Source of the DNA: Salticus scenicus
Taxonomy: Eukaryota > Arthropoda > Arachnida > Araneae > Salticidae
Direction of reading: 5' to 3'
DNA length: 64,000 nt
Assembly: GCA_963930645.1 (NCBI GenBank)
Contig: OZ005653.1
Span: forward strand, 116,628,259-116,692,258
Part shown: positions 45,868 through 56,058 of the stretch, in pieces
How positions within the stretch are numbered: the first letter of the stretch is position 1
Layout: each line of letters begins with the position of its first letter
The notes under the pieces: model-generated
The model's input: the letters and a program-made list of their open reading frames with translations, nothing else
Database searches by the model: none
Told to the model about the DNA's origin: nothing
Position numbers and translations under genes: made by a program

Positions 45868-46082
45868 ATTCTTTAAGCCGTTTCAGAGGATCTTCTCCAG
45901 GCACTCCTCGGAAGGTCGATGGGCTCCTTTGCTGCTGGTAGGTAGAGGTCAACACGATGGGCTTGGTCTTTTCTGAAAATTTGGTCTCTTCCGTAAATAA
46001 AGTCCGTATTTGGAAGATTGTCCTCTTAAACGGAGACTTCTGCGAAGATCGCCACTGTTATCCACGTTTGCAAGGTTTAGTA

Positions 46083-46102
46083 CCCGACGCCTCCACCAAA
46101 AA
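46083..46102 (-). other. primer binding site region of the gypsy element
   Basis: In element orientation the 5' LTR end CGTGACA is followed by TTTT and TGGTGGAGGCGTCGGG, starting TGG as expected for pairing with a tRNA CCA end. I cannot name the tRNA. Confidence 0.55.
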
Positions 46103-46454
46103 TGTCACGTATATGTCATGAAGAGCCAAAGTGAACACTCGAAGTCAAGTAACAAACTTGTAATACAGCTACACTCGGCTGAGAACATACTCAAACTGAG
46201 GAACAAGTCGCTTATATACAATATTCGAATATTCCAGAAAACAAGATTAACATAAATTAGAATATTCTAGAAACTGCTAGAATAGGAAATTAAATATGCA
46301 AAGATAATTATAGGAATTTAGAAATGATTATTGTGGGTCTTTGAATTTAATTGCCTGCGGCTGGAATCGAACCGAGGCGGCCCGAGTGAGAGTCCAAATA
46401 CGCCACGGCGGCAAATACGCCACGGCGGCTGCGAAGAAAGCTGACTTTGTGGCA
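46103..46454 (-). repeat. 5' LTR of the gypsy element
   Basis: It matches the LTR at 41164-41522. It differs by substitutions, a missing segment of about 25 bp around the AACGTAGTTTATTAACAG part, an added TCGAATAT-type insertion, and a 17-bp tandem duplication at 46396-46429. Confidence 0.9.
46355..46431 (-). promoter_or_regulatory. tRNA-like block inside the 5' LTR, with 17-bp duplication
   Basis: The B box GGTTCGATTCC is intact (46363-46373). The A-box part GTGGCGTATTTGG is present twice because AAATACGCCACGGCGGC (plus strand) is duplicated in tandem at 46396-46412 and 46413-46429. It corresponds to 41428-41499 in the other LTR. Confidence 0.7.
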
Positions 46455-47081
46455 TTAGATATTTTTTGTAATAGAGATAGTTAACTACGAAAAAAAATTT
46501 TGTGTATGTAGGAGCATCGCCTCCCCCCCCCCCCCCTGGGGTGGAAGTCCCCCCTAGAGGGGAGCAAATTTTTCATGATGGGTATATTTCAAAAGAGCTC
46601 GCCATTACCTTTAAAACGAATGGTTGAACCATCGATCTACGATAATTTAAAATAAAGTCATAGATTTTTTTTTCATTTTTAACAAAAAAAAAAAAAAAAA
46701 AAAAAAAAAGAAATTAATGTAATATTGAGAATAAATTCAAATTTTTTTTGGATATTTTGTGTTATACTACTTCTCTAATATGGAAATCGTCTGTATTATC
46801 ATAAAAGATAATTATTTTAAATAATAATTTTAACATATTATTTTAAAAACAGAATTATTTTTTAATAACCGAATTAAATTCTATATAAATGTAGTTGAAT
46901 TAATGAAACGGGGAGTTGAGGGGGGCGGTAGCCCCCCCTCACACAGAACTATTTATCATATAAATCTCTACCGAAGCCTAATTTGAATCGTTTAACATAG
47001 TTTTACATAACAGCACTCGTTATCTTACCTCTTAATTTCCAACCTGTATTTATAGTATTAGATTTCAGTGTAAGAGAAAGT
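46455..47081 (+). mobile_element. 1.05-kb dispersed element, copy A, right part
   Basis: It resumes with TTAGATATTTTTTG and GTTAACTA, aligning with copy C around 50490-50520. It contains the C/G-tract block (CATCGC, C run, GGGG, CCCCC, GGGG), TTACCTTTAAAACGAATGG and the TGGAAATCGTCTG block, all also in copy C. It ends GAGAAAGT at 47074-47081. Confidence 0.75.
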
Positions 47082-47140
47082 CGTGTGAGTGACACACCAG
47101 ATTATTTTTTATTTTTTACTCGTTTCCCATTTTCTTTTAT

Positions 47141-48194
47141 ACTTTTTCAGGTGTGAAGAACCTGAAAACCGCAAACTCGGTATGGTGTCCGTCTGTAGGA
47201 TGTCAGTTTGTTAATATGTTAGAAAATAAATGTGTTATTATGTTAGTTTACTGGACTTTGCACACGATATTCAAGAACATATGATCTCAAAGAACTAAGA
47301 GCATTAAAATGACTTAAAATATCACTTATGCACTGACAAGAATCTTATTTTTTCTCAAGATTCTATAAAAAAAACTTCGTAAGTAATTGGAAATATACAA
47401 TTTTCTTAACATTGAAGAAAAAAAATTTTTCGCCTAAATGTTCATTATGTGGGTTATTTTCATCATAAATTTATCGTACCATCTTTAAAATATCATTTTT
47501 GATTCTGGCATGAACATGATTACCTGATAACATTCTATTTTGAAAGCTTCATATGTTATACAAAATTTACGATTTTCTCGATATTGGAGAATAAGGCAAA
47601 ATTTCAAATAAATGTGTATTATGAGGATTATTTTCATCGTAATCATATTGGACCAACTTTTTATTTATGACGCTGACTTGAATCTCAATGATTATGAAGA
47701 TTCTACTTTAGAAACTTTGTAACTTAATTAAAAATATATTATTATCTTAACAGGAAAAAATAGAGCAAAATTTTGCATAAAAGTGTATTATGAGAATTAC
47801 ATTAATCGTAAAAATGTTTGACAAATTTTTAAACATTATTTACTGTAATGGAAAGAACATCAATTAACTATGGTTGTTCAATTTTTAAAAAATTGTCAGT
47901 TGTTCGAAATTTTCGATTATCTAAATTTTCCGGAACACAGCAGTCTTTCCAACAAACATGTAATATAGGGATTGTTGGTTGGAAATACTATGGAGTTGCG
48001 TGAAAACTAAAATATGATATTGACCCTAATAAAATTAGTTAGCAAATTACGATGAAGTAAATGTATCGAAGTTGAGTTAAAATTGTCTTCTGGGTAGGAA
48101 ATATCATTCTGTGATCATGCCGAGTGATCGGTAAACTTCATTTGTTTTAAAACGAATGCACTATGCCCTATAGTAAAAATTTATGAGAAAAAGT
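47141..48194 (+). mobile_element. 1.05-kb dispersed element, copy B
   Basis: The left terminal hairpin ACTTTTTCAGG...CCTGAAAA and right end GAAAAAGT at 48187-48194 give 1054 bp. The interior has three degenerate units of about 170 bp, starting CTTCGTAAG (47375), CTTCATATG (47547) and CTTTGTAAC (47715), each with an AAATGTGTATTATGAGGATT-like block. No protein coding. Confidence 0.65.
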
Positions 48195-49090
48195 ATAAAA
48201 AAGAAAACTGATCAGATTACACCGATGCCAGTTATTATTTCTTTTCATTTTTTATAAATAGCCCTACGCTGAATATGAATTTGACGTAAAAAACCGTCGA
48301 AAATGTGCAACTTAAATAAAAAGTTTTCTACAATTAAATAAAAGAAAAAAAATTGTATAGTGAAATGCTTACCAGTTTTATTATTAACAAATTAATATAA
48401 TTTTATTATTACTAAATTGTTTTAAAAAGCAAAAAATCAGAAAAAAGTAGATTCATAAACAAGAGATTAAATTTAATCCCAAATTGTTTACCATTTTTAC
48501 CAATCATCTATTTTCAAGTTTTCATCACTGCAATCGCATTGTAATATTGTATGCAGTTAATGTCGTATGATTCCGATAACATATTTGAACATAGGGTATT
48601 TTTTTTTTTTTTTTTTTTGAAATCTAAGACCTTCAGATTAAAGGGTTAGAATTTAGTAACTGATATAATTTGTTATTATACAATAATTTTTAGACAGGAC
48701 GCAGGACAATACAAAATTGACAATAACAAACTAAATATTTCCCATACTTAACGTAAAATCCCGAAAGTCACCCCCCCCCCCATCGAATATAACCCCCCCT
48801 CCCTTTTCTCGCTGAAAGTGAAATGTCTCCGTTGTCCTGAAAGTAACCCCTCCCCCTTTTTTTTTTCTTCTCGATCCAACAAAGCTACATCCAATCTTCG
48901 GGCGCACTTACGGTACGTCGGCATTGCAAGTTAAGTTTGGCATTGAATTAAGTTTTAATATTTATATATTATTTCTAATTTAACTAATTTTTCATAAAGT
49001 GTCGGATGCATGTTATCAATGGAATCATTACACAGTTTTTTTTACCTTTAATGTAAGAAATTACCTTTAATATTTCCTTTTAAGTAAGTA
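48195..49090. other. AT-rich stretch with a truncated MITE
   Basis: 48753-48880 starts TAACGTAAAATCCCGAAAGT, then C-rich blocks and ATCGAATATAACC, the same wording as the MITE at 49091, but no right end is present, so it is a truncated relative. T run at 48600-48618. No gene. Confidence 0.55.
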
Positions 49091-49248
49091 CCGTAAAATC
49101 CCGAAAGTACCCCCTCCATCGAATATAACCTCGCCTCCCTTTTCTTCATTTTTTTAAAGAATCATGATTATAACCCCCCCCCCACCTGAAATTTATCCGT
49201 TTTGCTTTTCAAAAAAAGGGGGGGGGGGTTACTGTCGGGATTTTACGG
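49091..49248. mobile_element. short TA-flanked MITE
   Basis: CCGTAAAATCCCGAAAGTA on the left and ACTGTCGGGATTTTACGG on the right, each flanked by TA, enclose 158 bp including a C run and a G run that can pair. It is a Tc1/mariner-type foldback MITE. Confidence 0.8.
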
Positions 49249-49250
49249 TA

Positions 49251-49820
49251 AGTCTAGAAGTTCTTTTTTTTTTTATTATTATTACTTTGTCTCTTATAGA
49301 TAACCAATTAAACTTTTCAACTTTCCTATTTGAAAAGAAGGAAACTTGTATTCCTGAAAAGAAGAAAAAAAGCTTTTCAGTCTTTTAGAGTCTAATTTTA
49401 ATTAAAATAACTACGCATTAAAAAAAAACTATAATTAACGTTATTTGTTTAAATTTCATTGTATAAATAATTCATAATTAGAACATCGTTATGGATTTAC
49501 TTTGTAAATGAAAGTAAGAATATCAATATTCGTAATTAAGAATGCTTATGTTAATTGAAAACATTCTTCCAATCTCTAGAGAATAGTATACTTCAAAATT
49601 AAGATATTCATAGCATAAAAAATAAATATGGTGCATTGATTTTTTTTTTTCATCATATTAGCTCATATATAAATATATATATCCTACAAGAGTAGTAAAA
49701 ATTAAATACCTTTGTATTAGGGGGGAAAAAAAAGTTTAAAAATTTATACAGCTTAATATTTCTTTCTTCTTTTTTTTTTTTTTTTTTTTTTGCTTTTATC
49801 AAAACGGCGAGGAAATTTCT

Positions 49821-49856
<36 letters not shown>

Positions 49857-50113
49857 GTAGAAAAGAAGATTACCAATAATCAGATTATTATTTATTTTCC
49901 CACATAAATGACATTCTATGAAAAGAAAATGCACATGCATTAAATATGAGCTTTAAGTACATTATTTCCAATTTATTTTATATGTTTCTTTATTTCTTAA
50001 TTGTTCCGTTTTAATATTTACATTAACATTTTTAAGTACCTGAAATATTATGCGGAAATACATATACTATGGGGGATAAAAAATACTCAAGGAAAATTTA
50101 TTTATACCTTTTT
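49251..50113. other. AT-rich stretch with poly-T tracts
   Basis: Long T tracts lie at about 49769-49792 and 49820-49853. The minus-strand ORF across them (49653-49940) is an artefact of poly-Lys coding. No gene. Confidence 0.6.
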
Positions 50114-51190
50114 ACTTTCTTCTATATGTAATATAGAGAAAATATTGGATTCGTAAAAATTTTCGAACTCCGGTTTTCGATGGATTTACACGTTTTGGGA
50201 TGTCCTGAACACTAACTGATAGTTTTTAGAAAATGCCTGTCTGTGTGTATCACAATTTTTGTGGACACTGTATCTCACGAACCAATGAATGAAATTTAAC
50301 CAAACTTGGTATTTAGTTGGACCCTGACATAAACTGGTGCTGATTAGATTTAAGGATCAATCGCTCAACAGGTGGCGCTGTGATCGTATTTTTTCTAAAC
50401 TTTTAACATGGCAGCATAGGACAAAATTTCGTATAAATGTGCATAATGAGGGTTATTTTTAACTTGTGATTATAAAATTAATATGAATTATTGATAATAG
50501 TAGTTGTTAACTAGGACAAAATTTTCGTGCATGTGGTGGCATCGCTTCCCCCTTTGGGGGGAAATACCCTCCGGGGGGGGGGGGGTAAATTTTTAAGATG
50601 GGTATCTTTCGAAAGGTCTCGTCAATACCTTTAAAACGAATGGTTGAACTATAAATCTGTAATAATTTAAAACCAAGCTATCGATTTTTTTTTAAATATT
50701 GAGAACAAAATGGACATTTTATATATATATATTTAGTGTTATACTGTTTCTCTAACATGGAAATCGTCTGCATTATCATAGAAGATATTTTTTTTTAAGT
50801 AATAGTTTTAATGAATTATTTTTACTGAGTCAATTTTTATAGGAAATTATAGAAGAAAGTGGTGGCCACAACATACTAGTTTTATTTCTAATAACTTCAA
50901 AATTAATCATTGGGACAAATAAAACTGTTATATTTGTACAATACCAAAGTTATAAAGTGATACATATGTGCATTTTCAATTTAGTAATTCGCTTCATTAC
51001 ACTCTATAAATATCCACATAAAAATACTCAATAAGCATTTACATACAATTTTCTTTTTAAATATAATATAATAAACATATACTTTGTATTCTATTGTGAT
51101 TTATACTATGAAATAAACACGTTATAATTTGATATATGAAATAAAACTACTTATTTGTTAAATCTAAGTAAATACTAAATAAGAAAAAGT
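50114..51190 (+). mobile_element. 1.05-kb dispersed element, copy C
   Basis: Left hairpin ACTTTC...GAAAATATTGG, right end GAAAAAGT at 51183-51190; 1077 bp. The blocks GTCTGTGTGTAT, ACCAATGAATGAAATTTAACC, the C/G-tract block at 50544-50586 and TTTAAAACGAATGGTTGAAC occur in the same order as in copy A. No coding sequence is seen. Confidence 0.75.
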
Positions 51191-51238
51191 ATTCAGTACT
51201 GGGTAACGCCATCTTTATATGGAATTGTTGCTTTAATT

Positions 51239-51967
51239 TGTAACGAAACTTTTTTTTTTTTAACAGCTTTTCATATGGTTGTTTAATATAAATTTCAGAA
51301 ATTGCACTATGTCAAACATCGTAAATATATTTTCTTGTTCTTGAAAAGTTGTAGGCTACAAACTTCGAGTCCCCCCCCCCTTTTTTTATGGACAAAAGAT
51401 TTTCGATCAGATTGAGATCAGGACTATTTCTAGGTCTAGTAAAGAAGACATTCTACGATATTATTTGTAGGATTTAATCTAACGTGAAAAATAATATAAC
51501 TATTACTTACAAAAATATAGGTGCTGTTGAGGCCAAATACGTCATTTTAACAATTTGATTCAAATAAACGTACCGCACGCGTCGTGAGCCAAAGTGTATT
51601 ATCATCTTGAAATAATGGCTGTGGAAAAGTCTAAGATACCTCCAAAATAGTAGGGTAGACAACGACTTATATAATGGCCGTGTTATTATTTCGAGTTAGT
51701 AGATCCCTTGAGCATTAATTTGCATGACTCCTTGAAAAATTATATGCCTTCATACCATAATGTACGGAGGGTATTTCACTATTTCAAGAGTGCACAATTT
51801 TCGTTTAGCCGGTCGAATATTTGCCGTCCGGCTAGCTTGTTTCCGTCAGCTCTAAATAAGATGAACTTCATTCATCAAAGAAAACCACTGGAGTCAAGTA
51901 ATTAACTAGCCATTTAAAATATTCTTGGTCTTCCGAAGTCATGTTTTCTTAATTATTTTTGTTAACA

Positions 51968-51998
<31 letters not shown>

Positions 51999-52485
51999 CA
52001 GAACTTCTGACTTTTAAGCCTGATCTGTTCAATTGCCACTGCACTGTTTTTACAGAAATTATTTTGCTAAACACTTTTAAAAATCTCTTTGTTCAGAATA
52101 TTCGATTTTTTAGGCATTGGCTTTTTAACTTGCGGTCATTTTGCTTCGACGAGCAATGTGGCCTGCTAGAATCATATTTCCCGTTTAAACTGGCAAAATT
52201 TGTATATATATTTAAATCACTTCATCAACGTTTTTTTAACATTTGATTATTTCGCCATCTCGCGCGTTAAAATATTTTTTGTTATACATTCTAAAATTAA
52301 CACTTTTTACGGTTTCGTTAATTGCCTTATCCATTCTATTTTTGAAATATTTTTTAAAAATTGCAATTTTCCAACAACTGTTTTTTGTTATGAATGCTTG
52401 GTTCAACCTTAAATTGTCCGTGGAGAACTACGTAATAAAATCTGTTCGAAAATTTACTTTTTGAATATTAAAAATTTGGTTACAT
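51239..52485 (-). mobile_element. Tc1/Tc3-like transposon, heavily decayed
   Basis: The inverted ends TGTAAC-AAA-TTTTT are recognisable at about 51239 and 52485 and the length of about 1.25 kb fits Tc1. The transposase inside is broken many times (next entry). A T/A run of 23 bases at 51972-51998 interrupts it. Confidence 0.6.
51381..52190 (-). pseudogene. Tc1/Tc3-like transposase remnant
   Basis: Reading the minus strand across frames: a TV-x-x-x-L-x-x-SGLKVRS block and LLTKIIKKT (52000-52070 and 51940-51970), WF(S)/VVFFDE with the first Asp (about 51880), KFILFRADGNKLAGR (51810-51870), FQDDN with the second Asp (about 51610), and SPDLNLIENLLSIKK with the catalytic Glu retained (51381-51425). 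This order is diagnostic of Tc1/mariner transposases. More than five stops or shifts. It was found by motif reading only, since no long frame remains. Confidence 0.8.
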
Positions 52486-52514
52486 TAATATATATATATA
52501 TATGTATATATATA

Positions 52515-54883
52515 CTAGGAGACCCGGCCATGCGTTGCTGTGGCTAAATTATACGTTGAATAATATATTGCAGTAAATTATTCAATACAGTCACATTATT
52601 ATTTACGAATAAGGACGAAAACGTTGTTTCCGATGTAAAAACCCACGGAATTGAGATTTGAACTGTAGGTCAAAATTTTGAAGCGATTGATAAAAATTTT
52701 CGTAAAGTTGATATGAAGCACAAATCAACATAAAATTTTGAATTTTATGGTTTATTCATCTCATATATTCAAGTATAGTTTGTAATAAATGTGTAATTTG
52801 CAAAGTTCTTACTTAATAAAATATAACAATTAACTTTATAAATGAGGTAGCTATCGTAGATTATTCATAATTGTTAATAATTATATTCATCATTTTGAAT
52901 TTTAAAAAATTAATTTTAATTTAATTCAGCGCTAATCGGTGCACGATATTCTTTGTTAACCTGTCTCTTGCTAATACAAATATAGATTCGATGGTTTTCC
53001 CACACGTAAGCATGCAACATATAATTGACCATGGGAAAAACGTGGATTTTCCAAGTCTAAGCCTGAAATGGACATTGTTTGGCCATGAGACTTATTTATG
53101 GTCACAAGCTATTTTGGATTAAAATGCTAAAATGACTAATATGTATAATTTAATTTTTATTAAAATTCTATTAAAATAAAAGTATGAAAGAAGCAGACGA
53201 TTTTAAAATCAATATTTATGGAGGAATAAATATAATATGTCTAATGTTATTATGGATAATTTTATTATAAATTGATCTCATCATTTAAAGTATTTTAAAG
53301 ATTTGTAGTTATAAAAAGGAAAACAATACGGCTAAGCCAGAAAAATAAGTAAATTTGATAAATATTTTAAAACTTTAAAATAGGATATCCAATGAAATAT
53401 TGGGCATTTAAAGTAAATATAGATATTATTTTAAATAAAAAAAGATTTTGGAAAAGATTAATATATTTTAACGAAGTGATGAGAAGATTTTGAGTATGTT
53501 AAAATTTTAATAGTAAATTCAAGTTAATCAAGATAGGAAACATTGAGGATTAAGATAAGAAAACAGCAAGATTTTAAGATCATTTTTTAGCAAGAAGTAT
53601 GAGTCAAAATTTAAAGTTAAATACATGTATAAATCACAATTTTAATAAGGAACAGTAAATTTATAAGTTATTAAAGAAAAGTATCAGAAGATTAAAAGAA
53701 ATAATTATTTAAAGTTTCGAACATCAATCATATAGGTTAGCTTTACAAAATAAATAAATAGACTTAAAATCTTCCCATTTTAAATAAGTTTTAAAATATT
53801 GGAACGGTTACTTTTTGTTTAGAAATTTATATGTATAAATTAAAAATTTCCTAAATAAAAAGAAAATAATGGCAAATATTAGATAATATAAGAGAAAAAA
53901 TACAAAATAAATAAATAAAATTTCGAACATCATTCATTTTAATAGTAGTTCAATGCTGATTAATGGACAGACGTTAATTTTAAATTTAACTTTTAATTAA
54001 TTAATAATAATAATATAAAAATCTATCTAAAGGATAATTAATTTAAAATCTACTAATGAAATGATACAGACAAAAATTGAAATTAAATGAAATAATTTTA
54101 AGATAAAAAGAACTTTTTATATACCATGTTTTTAAATTTTCTGTTGAATCTATGTTGTCAACGTGTATAAAATTTTTAAAGTGATAATAACGTCAATTTT
54201 TGGAAGATGCATAATTTAATTTTTAACAATTTTTTATTGTTCACGTTTAAGTAAATGTATTTATTTTCCTGTCGAAAAAAATAAATAAAGAAAGAAAAAC
54301 TCGTAAATTTTTTTGGCAACAATTAAATTATAAATAAAATAAAAAGTAATATATAAGCAATATTTAAGCACGCGGACACAGTTCATTGAATACTGGATAA
54401 AAATTGTAACAAAATATTAGATTAAATAAACTTTGTAAAAATAAAATATTAATCTTTTCAGAACAACATATGTTAGCATCATGAACTACATTAGCACTTT
54501 GTCAATGTGTATAAAATCTTTAAACCGATAGTGACGTCAATTTTTATGAGATACATAATTTAACTTTTTATAATTTTTTAACGTTCACGTTTAATTAAAT
54601 GTATTTATTTTCATGTCGAAAGAAAATGAACTCGTAAATGTTTTTTGGCAACAATTAAATTATAGCTAATATTTAAATGACCTATTTAAAGCTATCTTTG
54701 TCGTATAATAAACAAATAATTTGTAATAAAAAAATATTGTCACTATAAATTGAGATAAAACTATCATATCTCTCAAATTGGACCAAACTGCACTCAATGT
54801 ACAAAATTTCATTAAAATCGGTTCATTAGTTTAGGAGTTCATCGCGGACAAACATCGTGACACGAAATTTTTATATATAAAGA
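52515..54883 (-). mobile_element. Helitron, degenerate, minus strand
   Basis: In element orientation it starts TCTTTATATATAAAAATTTC at 54883 and ends GGCCGGGTCTCCTAG at 52515, with A before the TC and T after the CTAG: the A/T insertion site and TC...CTRR ends of Helitrons. A small GCCA...TGGC stem lies about 12 bases before the 3' end. Only a scrap of helicase is left (next entry). 2.37 kb. The interior has a diverged direct repeat (about 54155-54290 and 54497-54665). Confidence 0.85.
52971..53102 (-). pseudogene. Helitron RepHel helicase C-terminal remnant
   Basis: 44 codons read TINKSHGQTMSISGLDLENP then RFSHGQLYVACLRVGKP, the C-terminal Pif1-type helicase motifs of Helitron RepHel proteins (motifs near GQT and LYVA-RV), which unwind DNA during rolling-circle transposition. 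A stop follows at 52971-52973. Upstream the frame is lost. The Rep nuclease part is not found. The position close to the 3' end fits the protein's C-terminus. Confidence 0.85.
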
Positions 54884-55112
54884 TGTATAATATTTTTATG
54901 AACTACAAAATGCAAGAAAAACAAGGTATCCCAGATAGCTTTAAGAGTTTGCATCAAAGTTGATATTTCATGCCAGCAAGTTTAATTTAAGTTAAGATCA
55001 ACTATCCCAGTTTACGCTGGTCCAGCTTACTGATTATTACTGGCCATTATTTACTTGATTATTCAAGCTAAACGGCATATCAATACGTATCAAGCATTCA
55101 CTATGCTTGCTA

Positions 55113-55150
<38 letters not shown>

Positions 55151-55319
55151 ATTAATGAAGTAACTTATTGCTTATTTCTTTTAAATTAAGGTAAATAAAT
55201 TATAAAATATTTTTAACTAAATTCATTATTTTGATTAAACGAATTTAGCAAAACCATTTTTTTTATTATTTTTTTATTATTTCTTATTTTTATTTATTTA
55301 TTTTTATTTATTTATTTAT
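54316..55319. repeat. tandem duplication of about 1.0 kb, unit 1
   Basis: It starts AACAATTAAATTATAAATAA and includes the 5' end of the Helitron (to 54883), flanking sequence, a (TA)n tract at 55117-55147 and a (TTTA)n tract at its end. It is repeated directly from 55320 with very few differences. Confidence 0.92.
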
Positions 55320-56058
55320 AAACAATTAAATTATAAATAAAATAAAAAGTAATATATAAGCAATATTTAAGCACGCGGACACAGTTCATTGAATACTGGA
55401 TAAAAATTGTAACAAAATATTAGATTAAATAAACTTTGTAAAAATAAAATATTAATCTTTTCAGAACAACATATGTTAGCATCATGAACTACATTAGCAC
55501 TTTGTCAATGTGTATAAAATCTTTAAACCGATAGTGACGTCAATTTTTATGAGATACATAATTTAACTTTTTATAATTTTTTAACGTTCACGTTTAATTA
55601 AATGTATTTATTTTCATGTCGAAAGAAAATGAACTCGTAAATGTTTTTTGGCAACAATTAAATTATAGCTAATATTTAAATGGCCTATTTAAAGCTATCT
55701 TTGTCGTATAATAAACAAATAATTTGTAATAAAAAAATATTGTCACTATAAATTGAAATAAAACTATCATATCTCTCAAATTGGACCAAACTGCACTCAA
55801 TGTACAAAATTTCATTAATGTACAAAATTTCATCGGTTCATTAGTTTAGGAGTTCATCGTGGACAAACATCGTGACACGAAATTTTTATATATAAAGATG
55901 TATAATATTTTTATGAACTACAAAATGCAAGAAAAACAAGGTATCCCAGATAGCTTTAAGAGTTTGCATCAAAGTTGATATTTCATGCCAGCAAGTTTAA
56001 TTTAAGTTAAGATCAACTATCCCAGTTTACGCTGGTCCAGCTTACTGATTATTACTGG

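Larger units (their letters stand above)
41164..46454 (-). mobile_element. Ty3/gypsy LTR retrotransposon, near full length, inactivated
   Basis: Two LTRs of about 355 bp (41164-41522 and 46103-46454) enclose gag, protease, reverse transcriptase, RNase H and integrase on the minus strand, in the Ty3/gypsy order. Total 5291 bp. It lies inside the 1.05-kb element, whose two halves resume on both sides. No perfect target duplication is seen (AATAT left, TTAGA right). All coding parts carry breaks, and the two LTRs differ by several substitutions and indels, so it is not recent. Confidence 0.93.

Noticed and set aside
49653..49940. Poly-Lys minus-strand ORF
   Set aside because: Created by two long poly-T tracts; no real coding sequence.
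55280..55320. (TTTA)n tracts and other microsatellites as CRISPR-like arrays
   Set aside because: Simple-sequence repeats without spacers, in a eukaryotic genome.
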